A DNA stretch of 64,000 nucleotides from assembly GCA_008711295.1 (NCBI GenBank), contig VUYV01000008.1:2633144-2697143 (forward strand), read 5' to 3'. The stretch is from Anarhynchus alexandrinus (taxonomy: Eukaryota; Chordata; Aves; Charadriiformes; Charadriidae). Below the pieces are notes generated by a model. That model ran no database searches and was not told the DNA's origin. It saw only the letters and a program-made list of their open reading frames with translations. How positions within the stretch are numbered: position 1 is the stretch's first letter; each line of letters starts with the position of its first letter. Shown piece by piece: positions 46,470 to 59,471 of the stretch. The position numbers and the translations under genes were made by a program.

Positions 46470-49400
46470 TCCTCCGCCGGCTGTGTCAGTGATGCTTTGG
46501 GCTGGAGAGATGTGGCAGGTCCACTTAGCAGGAGAAAAGACCAGCTAGAAGGGGCTGGGTGACCCTCCTGCCCTGCGCCCAGCACCCTCTGCACACCCCT
46601 TCCCGGACCCCGCGGCCGCCCCTCTCCTTCCCCGCACTGACATTTCACCCTCCGGTGCCTTCAGCGGTCAGCCAAGGTGCACGGTACTTCAATTTATGCA
46701 GAGACCTGGGTTTTACTTCTTCCTGTAATTTCTTGTGATGCTTTTAATTTCCCTCCCCCTCCCCCCCCCGTATCAGCTGGGAACCTACAGATTATCCCAC
46801 AAGAGCGGAATAAAGACTTGTCAACCTTTCTTACGCGCTCCTTGAGATGAAAATAACTTCCTGAACCCCTTATAATGCTTTATTTTCTGCCGCTTCTGCT
46901 TCTCTGAGTATAATTTGACTGACTAAAGGATCTTGAAGCTAAGGAAAAAAAAAGATAAAGTAGAATAATAATAATAATGATAAAAACTGCTCCTGAGAGG
47001 TTGATAAGGGCCTGGAGACTCACCCCCGGCACCGCCTGCCAGGGCAGGTGTGAGCCCGGCTTTTGTTCCCCGGCTCCGTAAGCCGGTGCTGGGAGTAGGG
47101 AGGAATGGGTCTCTGCAAAAATGGGACGTTTTTCAAGAGAAGAAAGGTATTGTGTCCCCTGTGATATGGAAATGAGCGGGGAGGTGAGGGCAGGGAGAGA
47201 GGATTTCTGATGGTAATGAGGCTTTGCACTGGCTTTCTTGCCTTGCCTCCATCCCTCCCTTTCAAACTGTAGGATGGAGTTTCAAGCGCTGTTGTATTCT
47301 TTCCCTTGGATTGTTTGTCGTGTTTTTTGGTTGTTTTTTTTTTTTAACCCTGCCTGCTGTGGTTTTTAAAGATAAAATGTAGGAGCCGCACTGAAGGGGA
47401 ACGTGGGGAGGGCTGGGAGATGCTGCAGGGGTTACACTTACCAAGCTGGGGATGGTGCTACGATGCTACCAGCTCTCGTAGGTGGGTTAGATGGGCTCGG
47501 GAATGCTTTTCCTCTCCCATCCCACATGCCTCAGCACTGCTGGAGATAGATGTGACCTGCTGAGCTGGGGCAAAGGCTGGTGGTGAAGGTTGGTGCCATA
47601 GCTGAGACCGCAGTGGCCGTGCCATCCCTGAGCACCCTGTCCCCCCTCTGCAGCACTGGTGGAAACCAGCCCCTCTGCTGCTGGTGTCCCCAGGCTCCTA
47701 TAGGGATGCTTGTAACTCTCGGACATTGCTTGTGAGCAACTTTATAGCACCTCTTTTGGAGGAACGGCCTCTCCTCCCCTTGAGATAGCTGAAGACAGAG
47801 TATTCCTCTTGCTCCTAACTTAGCGGCTGCAATAGTGCTTGTGACGGCCCAACAATTGTGCCTTATTTTTAGTCTGAGCTTGTCTAGATTCAGGCTCCAG
47901 CCACTAACTCTGCCCCGACGCTTATCTGCTGCCTTGAGGAATGCTCCGCTCTTCCGAACCCCCTTCTTCATGTCACACGCTGCGCCGCTTGATGGAAAGG
48001 GCCGGACGCAAATTTCCTGGGCAAAGAGTTTCTGATGGAAAACTGAGGTTTGGGCCGAGCTCAGTTTGTCATGTAAAATGTGTGCGCTCTGCTGAAGAGG
48101 TGAACTTTTCCCTCTGAAAAAAGCAGGGCTGCGAGCCCACAGACTTAGCTCCTGGGGGAGCAAGGTGGGGAGCAGACTACTTGGGTCTCGCTAGAGGAAC
48201 CGAAGGGGCATCGAACGAGAGCAGGAGCTGTTTCTCGGGCTTGTCGTCACCTCTGTGTTGCAGACGGCTGCTGAATTCCAGGAGCATTCCGGGAGGGCAG
48301 CCTGGGATGAGCAGCCAGGGCTCACCCCGTGCTCGACTGTCAGTGCTTTTCATCCCCCATTGACCTGAGGAACTTCACCGAACCTCCCGGGGAAGCTCCT
48401 CTGCCCACGCCGGGCAGCACCCATGGGCATGGGAGCTGCCTCCCCTGCCCGCCCTGCCTGCCCTGCCTGCGCTGCAGCGACGGACCGCTGAAATCCGGCT
48501 GGTTTCCGAAAGTGCTGATTCAAAACCCAGCCGGCGCTCTGCCGGGCTGCCGCGGGTCAGGAGGGCTCGCAGGTCAAACTGGCTATTCAGGCAGGAGCTG
48601 TAAGCAAAGGCGCCTCACGGTGAGCCTTGCTGGTGTTTATTCTGGAGCATCCTTTTTAGCCAAAGCCCTTGAGCCGCGCTGGTGGTTGCTCCCCACCCCC
48701 CCCCGCCTTGCCCAGCAGATATTGCTGCTCAGCTCTTTGGTTTTATCCCTCCTAATTTTACAAGGAGTGACAGTAAATCCATCCCCGAAGTGCAGGACCG
48801 CGCGGGGTGTTTAAACAACCGTTCGCATCCAGATGTGTGGATAGCTTTGGGGTATCTCCTGACAATGTGGGTGGGTGCTGGATATATTACGCCGTAAAAG
48901 TTAACGTTCGGAGTCTGGCGCTCAATCTGCAAGAGAGCAAGCGAGCGTTTGGCACTGAGTTCTGCTGTGTGGGGCAGCCCCATCGCCCACGGGTGCCGGG
49001 AGGGTGTCCCAGGGGTGCCAGGGGTGTCTCCCATCAGACCTCCCTGCAGACACCGCCGTTTAAGGGTTCCCAAGCTCAGCTGAGGGTACCTACACAGTAC
49101 CAAAAAAAGCCCATTAGTCTGGGAGGAGGAGGAGGGGGAGCGAGGGGACGTGGCAGAGGAAGATAAGGCCGGGGAGCGGAGGATTTGTGGGGAGTTAATG
49201 GGCGGTGAATTGGCATTACGCCCCGGCAGGTTCTCATTTCCCCGGCTCTGTGCTGCCTCATCCGCACCCCAGCGCGGGGAGGGAGCATATCCCCGAGCAT
49301 CCCCACCTCCAGGGCTGGACCATGTGGTGTGGGCCAGGGCAGGTGTCAGGGGTGCATGGGGACAGGGGGGGAACGCAGGCAGAGCCGGGCGCTGCCCCAG

Positions 49401-50510
49401 CACGTCGTGGCCACGAGCCCCCGGAGCGCAGGGAGCCAGGGTTTGCAGCTCCGGCGCGTGGTCCCCGGCACCTCTGGTGCCCGGCGGGTGGCAAAAGGGA
49501 CAAAGCAGAGGAAAACGAGGTTACTTCGCTGCTGTCCCCCTGGTAATGCTGAGGGAGATGCTCCATTTTAAATCAAACCCGGATCAAAGCGGAGATGGCT
49601 CCTCTGCTGCTTGGGGATATATAAGGCTGTGTCTGAGCTCATAACAGAAGGGCAGCTTTTACTACTTAAAGCCGTCTCCTTGCTCTGCTTCGCTCATCTG
49701 TGCTTGCAGAACAACTCTGTATCTGCTCTGCTTCATATCACATCAGCTTGGAGGAGCTGGAGGGAGCTCGCAGTGGCTTCCCCTCTGGGTAGGAGTGATG
49801 TCCAGGCTTCGGCTGTGCCCACTTTGAACCAGGGAAGGATGCTGGCTCCATAGGAGGGGGTTTTTTGAAGATTCCTTGGGCATGAGGGCTGCAAAGCCGT
49901 GGTTTGCTACCCTGCTTCTTGGTGTCCCCCCCTCCCAACTCAGCCTGGACCCCTGCCGGGGAGCTGGCTTGTGGCAGGGCTGGGGGCTGGCAGCGTGGTC
50001 CGACCCCATCAGCACGCTGGCATTGCGGCTTTCCTCCCCACGGGGCGGATAGAGGCCATTGCCTCGGCCCCAGCAGAATTTTTCCAGTGCTGTTATTAAC
50101 TCTCCAGCTCGGAGATAACAGCTCTTCTGGTGCCTGGAGAGTGCTCTCAGCAGCAGCACCGTGACCGCTTAAGTCCTTCGCCGTGGCCGCTGTGTCCCCA
50201 GCACGCCACACCAGGGAGGGTTTGGCGCTCCAGCACTGCCGGAAGGTGACAGCGGTGCTTGGCATAGGGTCGGGAGCATCCCGGATAGTGGCACACCGGG
50301 TTTGGGAGCCACGGGGAAGGGGTGAGCCCTGGGGCTGTGGCCCCAGCAGCTCCGGTCACCCTCCTCCACGTCATCCCCGCGCAGAGCCCAGAGCTGCCCC
50401 AGGAGAGATCCACAGCAGCAAAGGGGACGTGGTGGGACAGTCACCTGCAGGCCAGACCCTGCTCGGTCTGGGGGTTTCTGCGAGACCTTTTCCCTGCTCG
50501 TATTCCCTTG
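46470..50510. other. Non-coding stretch, no gene recognised
   Basis: The main feature is the AT-rich island at 46660-46990, listed separately. A second, weaker AT-rich patch at 47270-47390 includes a T run. The rest is GC-rich with overlapping frames of 100-220 codons on both strands and no recognisable domain. Confidence 0.5.
46660..46990. other. AT-rich island, candidate conserved non-coding element
   Basis: About 330 bases of complex AT-rich sequence sit just right of the CpG-dense segment. It includes TTCAATTTATGCAG, GCTTTTAATTTCC, a short poly-C, and a small AAT repeat at 46963-46980. No significant frame is present. Position next to a CpG-dense segment makes a regulatory role a reasonable guess, not a demonstrated one. 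Confidence 0.4.
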
Positions 50511-50515
50511 CACAG

Positions 50516-50830
50516 GCCTGGATGGATGAAATGGACTTTGCAGCCCCAAATCCCTTAATCTCCAGTATACTTAGCAGTATTAGCCAGATTACAGGAGTCA
50601 TATACACAGTAATTGCACTCAGCGGAGGACACGCTCACAATTTCATGCTGGAAGGAAGCGTATTATTCATTTTCTCCTGGCTCCCACCCATCTACACAGA
50701 AGTACATGGAAGTCATGATAAGGATAAGTTGAACACGCAAAGAAATGTCATAGCTGAAATACAACATGCTCTCCTGGCAATTAACCTGGGCAGCCTTGCC
50801 GGAGCCACTCGGGGTGAAATCTGCTGCGTG
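50516..50830 (+). other. AT-rich open block after an acceptor-like site
   Basis: A long pyrimidine run ends in CCCTTGCACAG at 50515. The next 300 bases are AT-rich and complex, yet one plus-strand frame, part of a longer frame running 50183-50950, stays open across it. It reads AWMDEMDFAAPNPLISSILS and later includes hydrophobic stretches such as ITGVIYTVIALSGG and SVLFIFSWLPPIY. I do not recognise the peptide and see no strong donor at its right edge. It is either a conserved non-coding element that happens to be open in one frame or part of an unknown exon; I favour the former. Confidence 0.3.
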
Positions 50831-52059
50831 TGGGGTCTGGGAGCGAGGCAGATTTTCAATTTTTGTTCATTTATTTTATTTTTTTCTGAAGAAAGCATGG
50901 CAATGCCGGGCACCGGTCCCCGAGCTGCGGGATGTCCCTTGGCCACATGAACCTCTGGGTCTAGCCTGTCCCCCTGGTCCACCGTGGTCCCCTGTGTGCG
51001 GAAGGCGCCGTGGACATTGGCGCTGCCCCGGGACCTGCCGTGGCCCTGAGCGAGCACAACCCGTTTCTGGACGTGGCTGATTTAAAGCATCCTCCCCAAG
51101 GAGCTGGTGATGTCAGGAACCAGTCCCTCATCTTTACAGCTGGGTGTTTGCACACCCCGCGCCCGGCACCGCTCCTGTTTGCAGAGCCGATAACTGATGG
51201 CGGAGAAGGCTTTATTGTCTGAGGAATACTTATGCAAACGAGCACAATGGCTTAATAGGGAACACCTGGAGAAATCTCAAAAGAAAGAGCTGTAAATTCC
51301 CCTTCCCTTGGATTTATGGGGAGATTTTTCACAGATATTTATGGTTTCCCAGGCGCGTTGTTGTGACTCCTTTGCGCAGATTTGCATGGCGTGCTCCAGG
51401 AGCCGATGAGGCACTGGGAAAAAGGGGAGCAGCGATGGGGCAGCACTGTGTTCCTGCTGCGATGGAGCAAACCCTTAATCCTTTGGCAAACTCCCACCGT
51501 GTGCTGCGGCTCGCAGCCCAATTTTAGGCGGCCACGATGCAGGCGATGTAACCTCCCTCCCGCTCGCAGTGCCGCAGCCCTGTCCGAGCGTGCTGGCATG
51601 GTGGCACATGTGCAGGGAAAGTTAATTTTCTTGCTTGTAGGCTTCGGCAACTTTAGGCTGCTTTGTGGGACCCCCGTTGGGGGCTGGGACACCCCGACCG
51701 GCTCCAGAGGCAGCACGAGTGTGCCCAGATGCTGTGGCTGAGAGCGCAGCCGGGAGGGTCAATATCTGAGCAATTCTGGTGATGCTCAGCACCTTAACCG
51801 GTGCTAATTAAGTAGGCGTCTCATCTAAGACTCTGTTAAACACCATTGCATGGCAAGGCTGCGGCTTGGGGGGGCTGGAGGGGGCAGCTGGGGTTTGTGG
51901 AGTAGTTTTGTGCCCTGCGGGGCTGTGATCAGCGCTGCCGGGGGGAGCATGCCCCATCCCACCCACGCGGGGCTGGTGGAACCCCTGTCACCCTCTTAAA
52001 AATCCTGCTGCCGTCAACAGCCAACCCACTGAACTGCATCTCTGTCTCCTCCTTTCCAG
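50830..52059. other. Non-coding stretch, no gene recognised
   Basis: GC-rich apart from an AT-richer patch at about 51230-51340. No exon, repeat or domain-bearing frame was recognised before the acceptor-like site at 52059. Confidence 0.5.
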
Positions 52060-52102
52060 GTTCCTTGCCTCGCCAGCAGGTCCTTGCAAGGTTTCAGCTC
52101 TG
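52060..52102 (+). other. Micro-exon-like 43-base block, unassigned
   Basis: A strong acceptor, TCTGTCTCCTCCTTTCCAG ending at 52059, and a near-consensus donor CTG|GTAAGTGC at 52103 bracket 43 bases. All three frames are open through it, so phase cannot be decided. Its length is not a multiple of three. Paired strong sites at such a short distance are uncommon by chance but do occur, and no partner exon is established. It could belong to a coding gene or a non-coding RNA. Confidence 0.3.
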
Positions 52103-52109
52103 GTAAGTG

Positions 52110-55100
52110 CAATAGCGTTTTGTCCTTGCCGAGAGCGTGCCGGGGCTAAAGCGTCGCGTGGTGCTGGGGGAGCAGCAGGGCCGGGCACCGGTGCTGCTCC
52201 TCAGGCGGGTGTAAGAGCCCAAACGTGCCCAGGAGCCGGCCCACGTGCTAGCCCGACTGTTTCCCCCCCATGTGAAAACTGGCTGAGATACATTCATCGC
52301 TACCTCTCCGTAAGGGAGAACTGTGTGGGCATCTTCGATCCTTCCCGGGTAAACTTTGACGGAGGGGAACTGAAAACTTCACTTGAGTAATTGGTGTGAT
52401 GATGGCAATAAAAGCTGGGGCGGCTTTGCCGCTGCCACCGCCACACCGCTGGGCTCTGGGGTGGGACTCGGGGGGACTTTGGGAAAGATGAGAAGGGAAA
52501 GCAATGGGTGGGAGCAGAGCAAAACCTCCCTGGGGACTCTGCAGAGGAGCCAGGCTTAGAGGAGCATTTAGGACGTGGAAAAAAAGTGAAAGTCAGAGGT
52601 TGCAGTCCTGGCTGCAAGCTAGCGTCGTCACCTGTAACCTTTCCAGTGATGGGTTCCTCTCAGGCCACCCGCTCTGCCACCAGCCGCCCTCTTTGCTTTC
52701 TCCTGGGGAGAAATCCTCCCCAGGACCCAGTGGGGAGAAGCGGAAAATTTCCCCTTTCTCGGTCTGAGGTCCCTATGCCACTCTGTGTTTGACGTTTTCA
52801 CGCTTCTGAAGTCCCCGCGGGTTTTCCAACCATACATTTAACCCAGTGGAAAGGGTCCTGCCTCTGTGCTGGGATAAATTAGCAGGACTGTCTTGCAAGC
52901 AGCGGGGCTGCCGCATATTGCGTCATCTTCGCCTTTGGCCTCTTGACATGTTTTCTTTAAAAAAAAAGATGTATTTATCAAAAAAGCAGCTTCTCTGTTT
53001 GACGCTACCCGTTGGGTTGATAATTGAGTCCCACCGAAGGCGTTGACACTGCCCGTGCGCCCAAAGATTTGTCGCTGTTGTCCCAGCTCACGTGGCCCTG
53101 TTGAACTCGAGGGCTTTTCTTTTCTTTAGCAGAAAATAGTTTACTAGTTGGAGCCTGAAAATGTCAAAGGGAGGGGGGTTATGGTAGTCTTGAGGTTTCG
53201 GGTGCTGCTGGCGTGACCTTGCTCTGGGGCAGGAGGATGGGGTCACCACCGCCCAGGGCATATCTGACCATGGTGTGGGGCAAACAAATGCCTGCAATGA
53301 TGTTTGCTTCTTGCTGTTGCTGACCATGCATGGTGCTCCCTGGTCATCCCACCTCCATCCAGCCCATCCCCATGGTTTCCCAGCTGTGGTGTTTGACAGC
53401 TCCCCGTGCTCTTGTCCGTGTGGGAGCGCTGGGATGCAAACTGCTGTGCTGGCTGTGCATCAGCTGCCTTGTCCCCTCTCCAGTGACATTGGTGGCGCAG
53501 GTGGTTGATGCCTTCTCCCTGTGCATCCATCTCACCGGAGGGCGTCTGGCCCGGTATTGGCTCACCTCAAAAACTAGTCCTCACCCCAAAACTGTGCAGA
53601 GACTCCTGATCCGTTGACGCTTTGCTCATGACGTTGGCAGCCTCAGCTGCGAGCAGTCCAGGTCCCTTCCCCAGTGCCTCTTGCCCCCGAGAGCCCTTCC
53701 TGCCCAGCCATGCACACGCTGTTGCTTGGGCCAGCGATTCCCGTGGAGGACACGTGTCTAACACCGGGTGACACTCTGAACGGGGTGTCTGCTAGTGAAA
53801 GGCATTGCCAGCCTGGAGAGCTGGGGAGGAGTAGTGCTGATGCCACCGGTGGGATGGACCGTGACCCAGGACATGTGCCGGTGCAGGATACGATGTCACA
53901 GTGACAATTAAGAGAAGGGCTGTCTCAGCCCCTGCTGAAACGCTCGCACGCTGCTCGCACCAGCACGTGGGGCTGCCTCGGCCCTCGGGAAAGCTGTGCC
54001 GCGTCGTGTGAGCAGCATCACCCTGTGCTGCTCCAGCACGCGGGAAAACCCCAGTCGAGGGATGGATGAACCAACCGTCTGATTTTTCCACGCTGGGGCC
54101 GCGTTACGTGGGGAAGCGAACATACAGCTCTGCCTTCCAAGGCAATTCCTGCGGGAGCAGCTCTGGCCGCACTCCTGCCAGCAGCGAGGAGCAAGCGTCT
54201 GTGGCTGCAGAGCGGGGACAGGCAGGACAGGATCTCCGGTCCCCAGAAAAGAGCAGAGGGTGGGAAATGGCTTGGAGGGAGGGGACAGCAGAGGGAGAAG
54301 TGGTGGCGGTGGTAGAATTGCCTCTCCTGAAGCATAGTAATTGGCTCACGGCTGCTTCTCCCCGATCCTCTTACACCCCTCCTGTTGCGCACCTCTCCCC
54401 AGACGCAGCTATATGTGTTGGCAGAGATAAAAGCTCTCTTCCCACGTGGGGCTCTTCACCCCCGGCGGGCTCAATCGCGAGCCAACGTGGCAAACAGCCT
54501 TCCTGGGAGATGCCCCGGGCTCGGCTCCTCGCTCGCTCTCCCTGCCTCCTGCCTTTTGCCTCCGTTCCCGCTTTCCCCTGCGCCCCGGGGCTCCCCGCAC
54601 GCCCCTGCAGCCCGCGTGGCCGTCACGTGCCTCTGATAAATGAGCTTCATCTGCACCCAAAAATTAATCACATTGTCATGCCGGTAGAGGATGAGGCAGC
54701 TGTGCAAAATGCCTGAATCTCTGGCTAATTTATCACAGGGGCTGGATGCAGAGCCGCTCCGCAGCTCCTGCCACGTGGGGACACGCTCCGGAGAGGCAGC
54801 CGGTGCCGTGGAGATGGTCAAGAGGAGGTCTTCTCCTTCCTGGAGCTCAGCCATTGATTTTCAAGCAGGAGAACCTGGCAGGAGGTTGCTGGTGTCCGGG
54901 AGGGCTGATGCTGCTGGTGACAGCCCGGCTCCTCTGAGCCACCTCGGACCTGGGACCTCCTGCGCTGGAGGATGCTCAGGAACCTAAGGAAAATGGATGT
55001 GAAGAAATTATTCCAGGACTTCCAAACCCACAGTGTTTGTGGATGGTGGAAACAGGAGGTGCCTGGCCAGGCTGACATGTCCTGTTTGCTTAATTACTAC

Positions 55101-58100
55101 AGCGCTGCTCGTCAGAAGCAAAGCTTTCGCCGGCTGCGTGCCTGCAGCACGCGTGCAGCCCGCCATGGGCTGGTATGGATGCAGAGGACGGGGACGCTCA
55201 GCTGTGCCAGCTCCTGGTACAAGACATTTGGGATGGGAGCTGGTTGTGGTGTTCGCTCCTGATGTTGCACAGGGGATGCACATTTTTGGGGGGAATCCAG
55301 GTCATCCTGCTTGCTCGTTGCCAGCTGCTCCCTCTCCATTTCGGCAGGGGTTTGGCTGGGCAAGACCCTCTTTTCCCAGGTCCATCCCTAGCACAGACGC
55401 GGGTTCCTCTGATACATTCACTCTCGCTTGTCTTGTGGCAATTAATTACAGATTCCAGACCAGGCTCAGCTCTGGAGTGCTCGTTAACTAATTGGACGCC
55501 TTCCAGCAAGTCCCAGCAGTCCCTCCACGCCGGGAAAGTCGCCGCGTTCCATGTCTGCTCCCTGATTGCTTTGTGTGTCCCGTGTCTCCCCGCAAACCCC
55601 GCAGTCGATGGGAGCACCTTGGAAGAGGTCTGCTGGGGCTGCTCTCCTGGAGCTCGCGGGAGGCTGCTGACTTGTCTCTGAGGGTTTCACAACAACTCTC
55701 TTTGCAGATGTTGTCAGATGTGTGGGTTTTTTTATCTTGTGGCCCCGCAGACATGCGTGGAAGCTGTTGTACTTTGCTACCCGAGGCTCCGCGTTGCCCA
55801 CGTTTTGCTGTCGTGGTGAGAAGCGGTCCCATGTTTTTAGAGAAAAGAGGCTTTTATCAATAAAAATTGAGCTGCCGGTGCTCCCAGCAGCTCACCCAGA
55901 CAAAACAGTGAACCGCTTTTGTTAAAACTTTAAATCTTAACTCGTAAGGGCGTGGGCTCCCTTACACCTGCAGTAAGCTGGCTTTCAGTCAAATACGGCG
56001 TTTTTGGGAGGGGGGGCGGTTGCTCTGGGTCTCCTCCCAACACGTGCCTGCAATGTCCCTGTGGGGTCTCTGGCCAACAGTCGTGGGCAGCTGAGCACAA
56101 GGGGATGGAAAGCTCAGTCTGAGCATCTCTGAGCCTCCTCCTCCTCAGACCTTGCAGCCCACTGGTCCGAGCGTGGGGTTGTCCTCCCTCCTCGTCCACA
56201 GGCTTTAGAGCGGTTTTGGGGCTGTGCTTATGACTGCATTTCCGAGCTCTTGGGAGAGGCAGATGTGCGCGTGGCTGTGAGTGGGAGATGCGTCCGACCT
56301 GATGTTCATCCTTATTTTGACTCCCCCGGGGGTTTTTTGGGTATGATGCAGCCTTTGGTCAACGCAGAGGAAGAATTATGGCTCTCTCGGCTCTGCCGCG
56401 TAGTCAGAATGAGCCGTTTTGCAGGGGAAAGTGCTCCCAGGGGTGCCACCGCTCACCCTGGTGCCATTGGTGATGGGTGCTGGCGGTCAGCGTTGCTCAG
56501 CCTCGCTGAGGTTGCCCGATTCACCAGGCTGCCTTATTCTATTGATATTTGCTTATTTTTATTTTTTTTTTTAAATCTGGGGTAAAGCCAAGGCTTTGTA
56601 GGCACCCCTCCGCCGAAACAGGAGAGAGTTGCGTGGGGATGCTGGGGAGGAGCCGGGGAGCAGCCGAGACGTTACGCGGGGAGCCGGAGGCGCGCGGTGA
56701 CGCCTGTGCGAGAAATGATTGCCCAGCCTGGGAAACAACAGCCCGGGTTGCCAAAGTGCCTGTGGAGAAGGCGGCAGGCAGTGCGCCGCGGGAGCCCGGC
56801 AGCACAGAACAGCAATGTTGGGAGACTCCGTGAGATGCCTTTGGCTTGGGTTTGTCTGTGGTGGAAGGGTGAGGATCAGTCCCAGGTCTCACCGGAGTGG
56901 TCAGGCTGCCGGCCGGGACAGCCACCAGTGGCTCTGCTCAGCGTTTGCCATCCCCTTGGCCGGGAAGGAGCTGGGACATCGCTCGGGGCATCCTTGGGAG
57001 CGCCCGGGATGCTCCGGGGATGCTGAACCACCTTGGCAGAGGGAAGTGCTCGTCCGCCCAAAAAAAAGGCTTTTGCAGTCTCCAGCCACTGCCGGAGCTT
57101 GGGGAAAGCCAATTGTAGCTGTTTTGAAGCGTTTTGCCACACGCTGCAGCGATTGCTGCGGAGGTGCCCCGGCCTTTTAGGACTCAGAGTTCAGTTTCTG
57201 AAGGATGCGCTCCCTATAAATTCAAATGAAATGCCTCTGCAGATCCCCACGTACCAGCAGCCGGGGCAACGCTCAAGGACTTGCTGTGGCAGGGCTGACA
57301 CTGGGGAATTTGCCGCCTGTCTTTTCCTAGGTGCAAATAACTGTGCCACGAATTACATCAGACTTAACTATCCGTTAACTGTCCTCTGTTTTCTGCTCCT
57401 TCCATCTTTTATCGGTGCCAGGGAACTGGAAGCGTTTCTTTGGGTGCAGCCCAGCCCCAGGGTAGTAGATCGGGGTGGCAGCGGAGGCAGGGCGATGGGA
57501 TCCCTGCAGAGCCCATCCCTGCGGATGGGCAGGGAGAGCCAGGGAAGTGCTGGCTGTCCCCAGCACCATCCCAGAGCCCCGGGATGCTGGCTGTCCCCTG
57601 TCCCACGCCTCGGAGGAGCAGGGGACACCACCGTGTCCCTGTTGGCACCGGGAGACGGTGCTGAGCCCGCCGGGCTTTGCAGAACAGCTCCAGGGCAGGT
57701 TCATGGCAACTCCCGTCCCTCTGTCTTCTGTAGGATCAGCGTGGATGCCATGGATTCTAGTGGCATCTTGTCTTTTCCTCTGGCCGGGCGCAAATAACAG
57801 CGTTCCATCTTTGCACCCAGCGATGCAAACCCCCGGCACCCACATTTTGGAGAGGGCTGTACTGCGAAGCTCTTCTGAGCTCTGCCTTTGGGGTTTCGGC
57901 GTGGTTTGTGTCTCCTCGAGCCTCCGCGCTTTCGGGCAGAGCTGGAAACGCCAGCCTCCCCCGGGGGGAGGCCGGTCCTGGCACGCTCCGAAGCCAGCTC
58001 CAGGGAGCTGGAATAACCTGATATGACTCTGCGGAGCCTGATTTCTAGTCCCTGTAATTAAACACCCAGCTGTTGAGATCTTTTATGTGTATTCAAATTG

Positions 58101-59470
58101 AAACTTGGCAGGCTGGCGGGTAGCGGGGAGCTGGATTCGGTGACCAGGAAGAAGATCTATTGCGCTCTTAAAGCAAACTCCATTATACTCCAGCCAGGAT
58201 GGGCAGGGATCTGAGCCTGCCAGGAATGCTTTTATGGGCCAAACTGATGAGATTGGGTGGGAAGCATCGCTGTGTTATTGCCGATACCTGGCCCACGGGC
58301 AAGGGTGAGTGGGGGCTTCCTTAGAGGTGGGGTCTCCAGAAGCCAAAAGGAGTCCCCAGAGCCCCCTAAGGCATGTAGGGGGCTGTATTTTTGGCTGGAG
58401 AAGGGGGGATCAGCCCTGGAGATCTTCCAGGCAGTGCCTGAGCTCAGCCGGAGCAACAACTGCCTCATCCCGGTGGCGCTGGCAGAAGATGGCTGCTCCT
58501 CTGAACCAAAACCCTAAACTCAAGATTTGTCCATCACTAGCGATAATGCGCCAAGAAGTAAATGTCACTTACAAAATTTATGGGAGAGATGCTTCGCCAG
58601 TCTCCTTTTTAAGGTTACACTAAAAATTAAACCACGTTTTCCCCCAAGGGGGGAGCGGCAGGCTGTCACCGTGAAAAAAATGTCCCTGTGTGTCGCAGAG
58701 CGGCACGCGTGTGCGTGCACTCAGCGTGCGCAGGGATGGAAAGGCAGGGCAGCACAAAAGGCACCGCTCACGTGGCTGTTTGGCTGAGGAAAATCGTTAT
58801 TTTTATACATATATTTTTATATGGCAATTTCCTGGCTGCATAAAAAAAAAAAAATAAAAAAATCAGAGCGTTACACAAGCTCAGAACCGAGTGCCCGCTA
58901 TAAAAACCTGGCGCGTGACTTATTTACGCAAGCGAAGCACAACCTCATGGGGGACGCGGGCAGGCGTGCCTGGCATGGCCTCCCGCTCCTGCTCAGGTAG
59001 AGCAAGAGAGCATCCCGTCCCGGTAGGACCCGTGATTCCACAGGCACCTGGCGTAGGCACCGTCAGCTCGCAGGAAATGTTCATTTGAGGTTAAGCAAGG
59101 GATCAGCTCAGTTGTGACCGACATTTTCCCTTCTGGCTCCGAGCGGTGGGGCAGCGGTTCGGGGTCCGGCTCTCCCCCACCGCTCGCATGGCTGGACCGG
59201 GGCTGTGCGGCTTTGGGGGACGTTCATCAGCTCTGGCAGCGGAGCTAATGCGATTAAGGGCTTTTCTCGCCCTCCGCTCAGTGCTCATTAACATTTTTCT
59301 TCTAAGGCGTTTATGAGCATCGCTTCATCTTGCCGCAGCTTTGGCTTGCGATGAGAGGAGCATGCGGGATGGCTGCGTGGGGGAAGGCTCCCCGAGGGCT
59401 GCGGGTGCTGCCCGGCCGGCGATGGGGCAGCAGAGGGAGGGGATGCGGCTGCGAGAGCCGTCACGCCGTG
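52110..59470. other. Non-coding stretch, no gene recognised
   Basis: AT-richer complex blocks lie at about 54640-54740, 55840-55990, 57200-57400, 58020-58230, 58520-58640 and 58790-58870, the last containing an A-rich simple tract. Between them the sequence is GC-rich. Frames up to 254 codons (57033-57797, plus) and 216 codons (54066-54716, plus) are overlapped by equally long frames on other strands and show no recognised domain. Confidence 0.5.
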
Positions 59471-59471
59471 C

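Noticed and set aside
46341..46562. 73-codon frame with charged, protein-like composition in the CpG-dense segment
   Set aside because: No paired splice sites, no recognised motif, and a 144-codon minus frame overlaps it; recorded within the CpG-dense feature instead of as a gene.
57033..57797. 254-codon plus-strand open frame
   Set aside because: It has no recognisable domain, is overlapped by other plus and minus frames of 75-183 codons, and crosses both GC-rich and AT-rich sequence without a codon pattern change. Chance openness in GC-rich DNA explains it.
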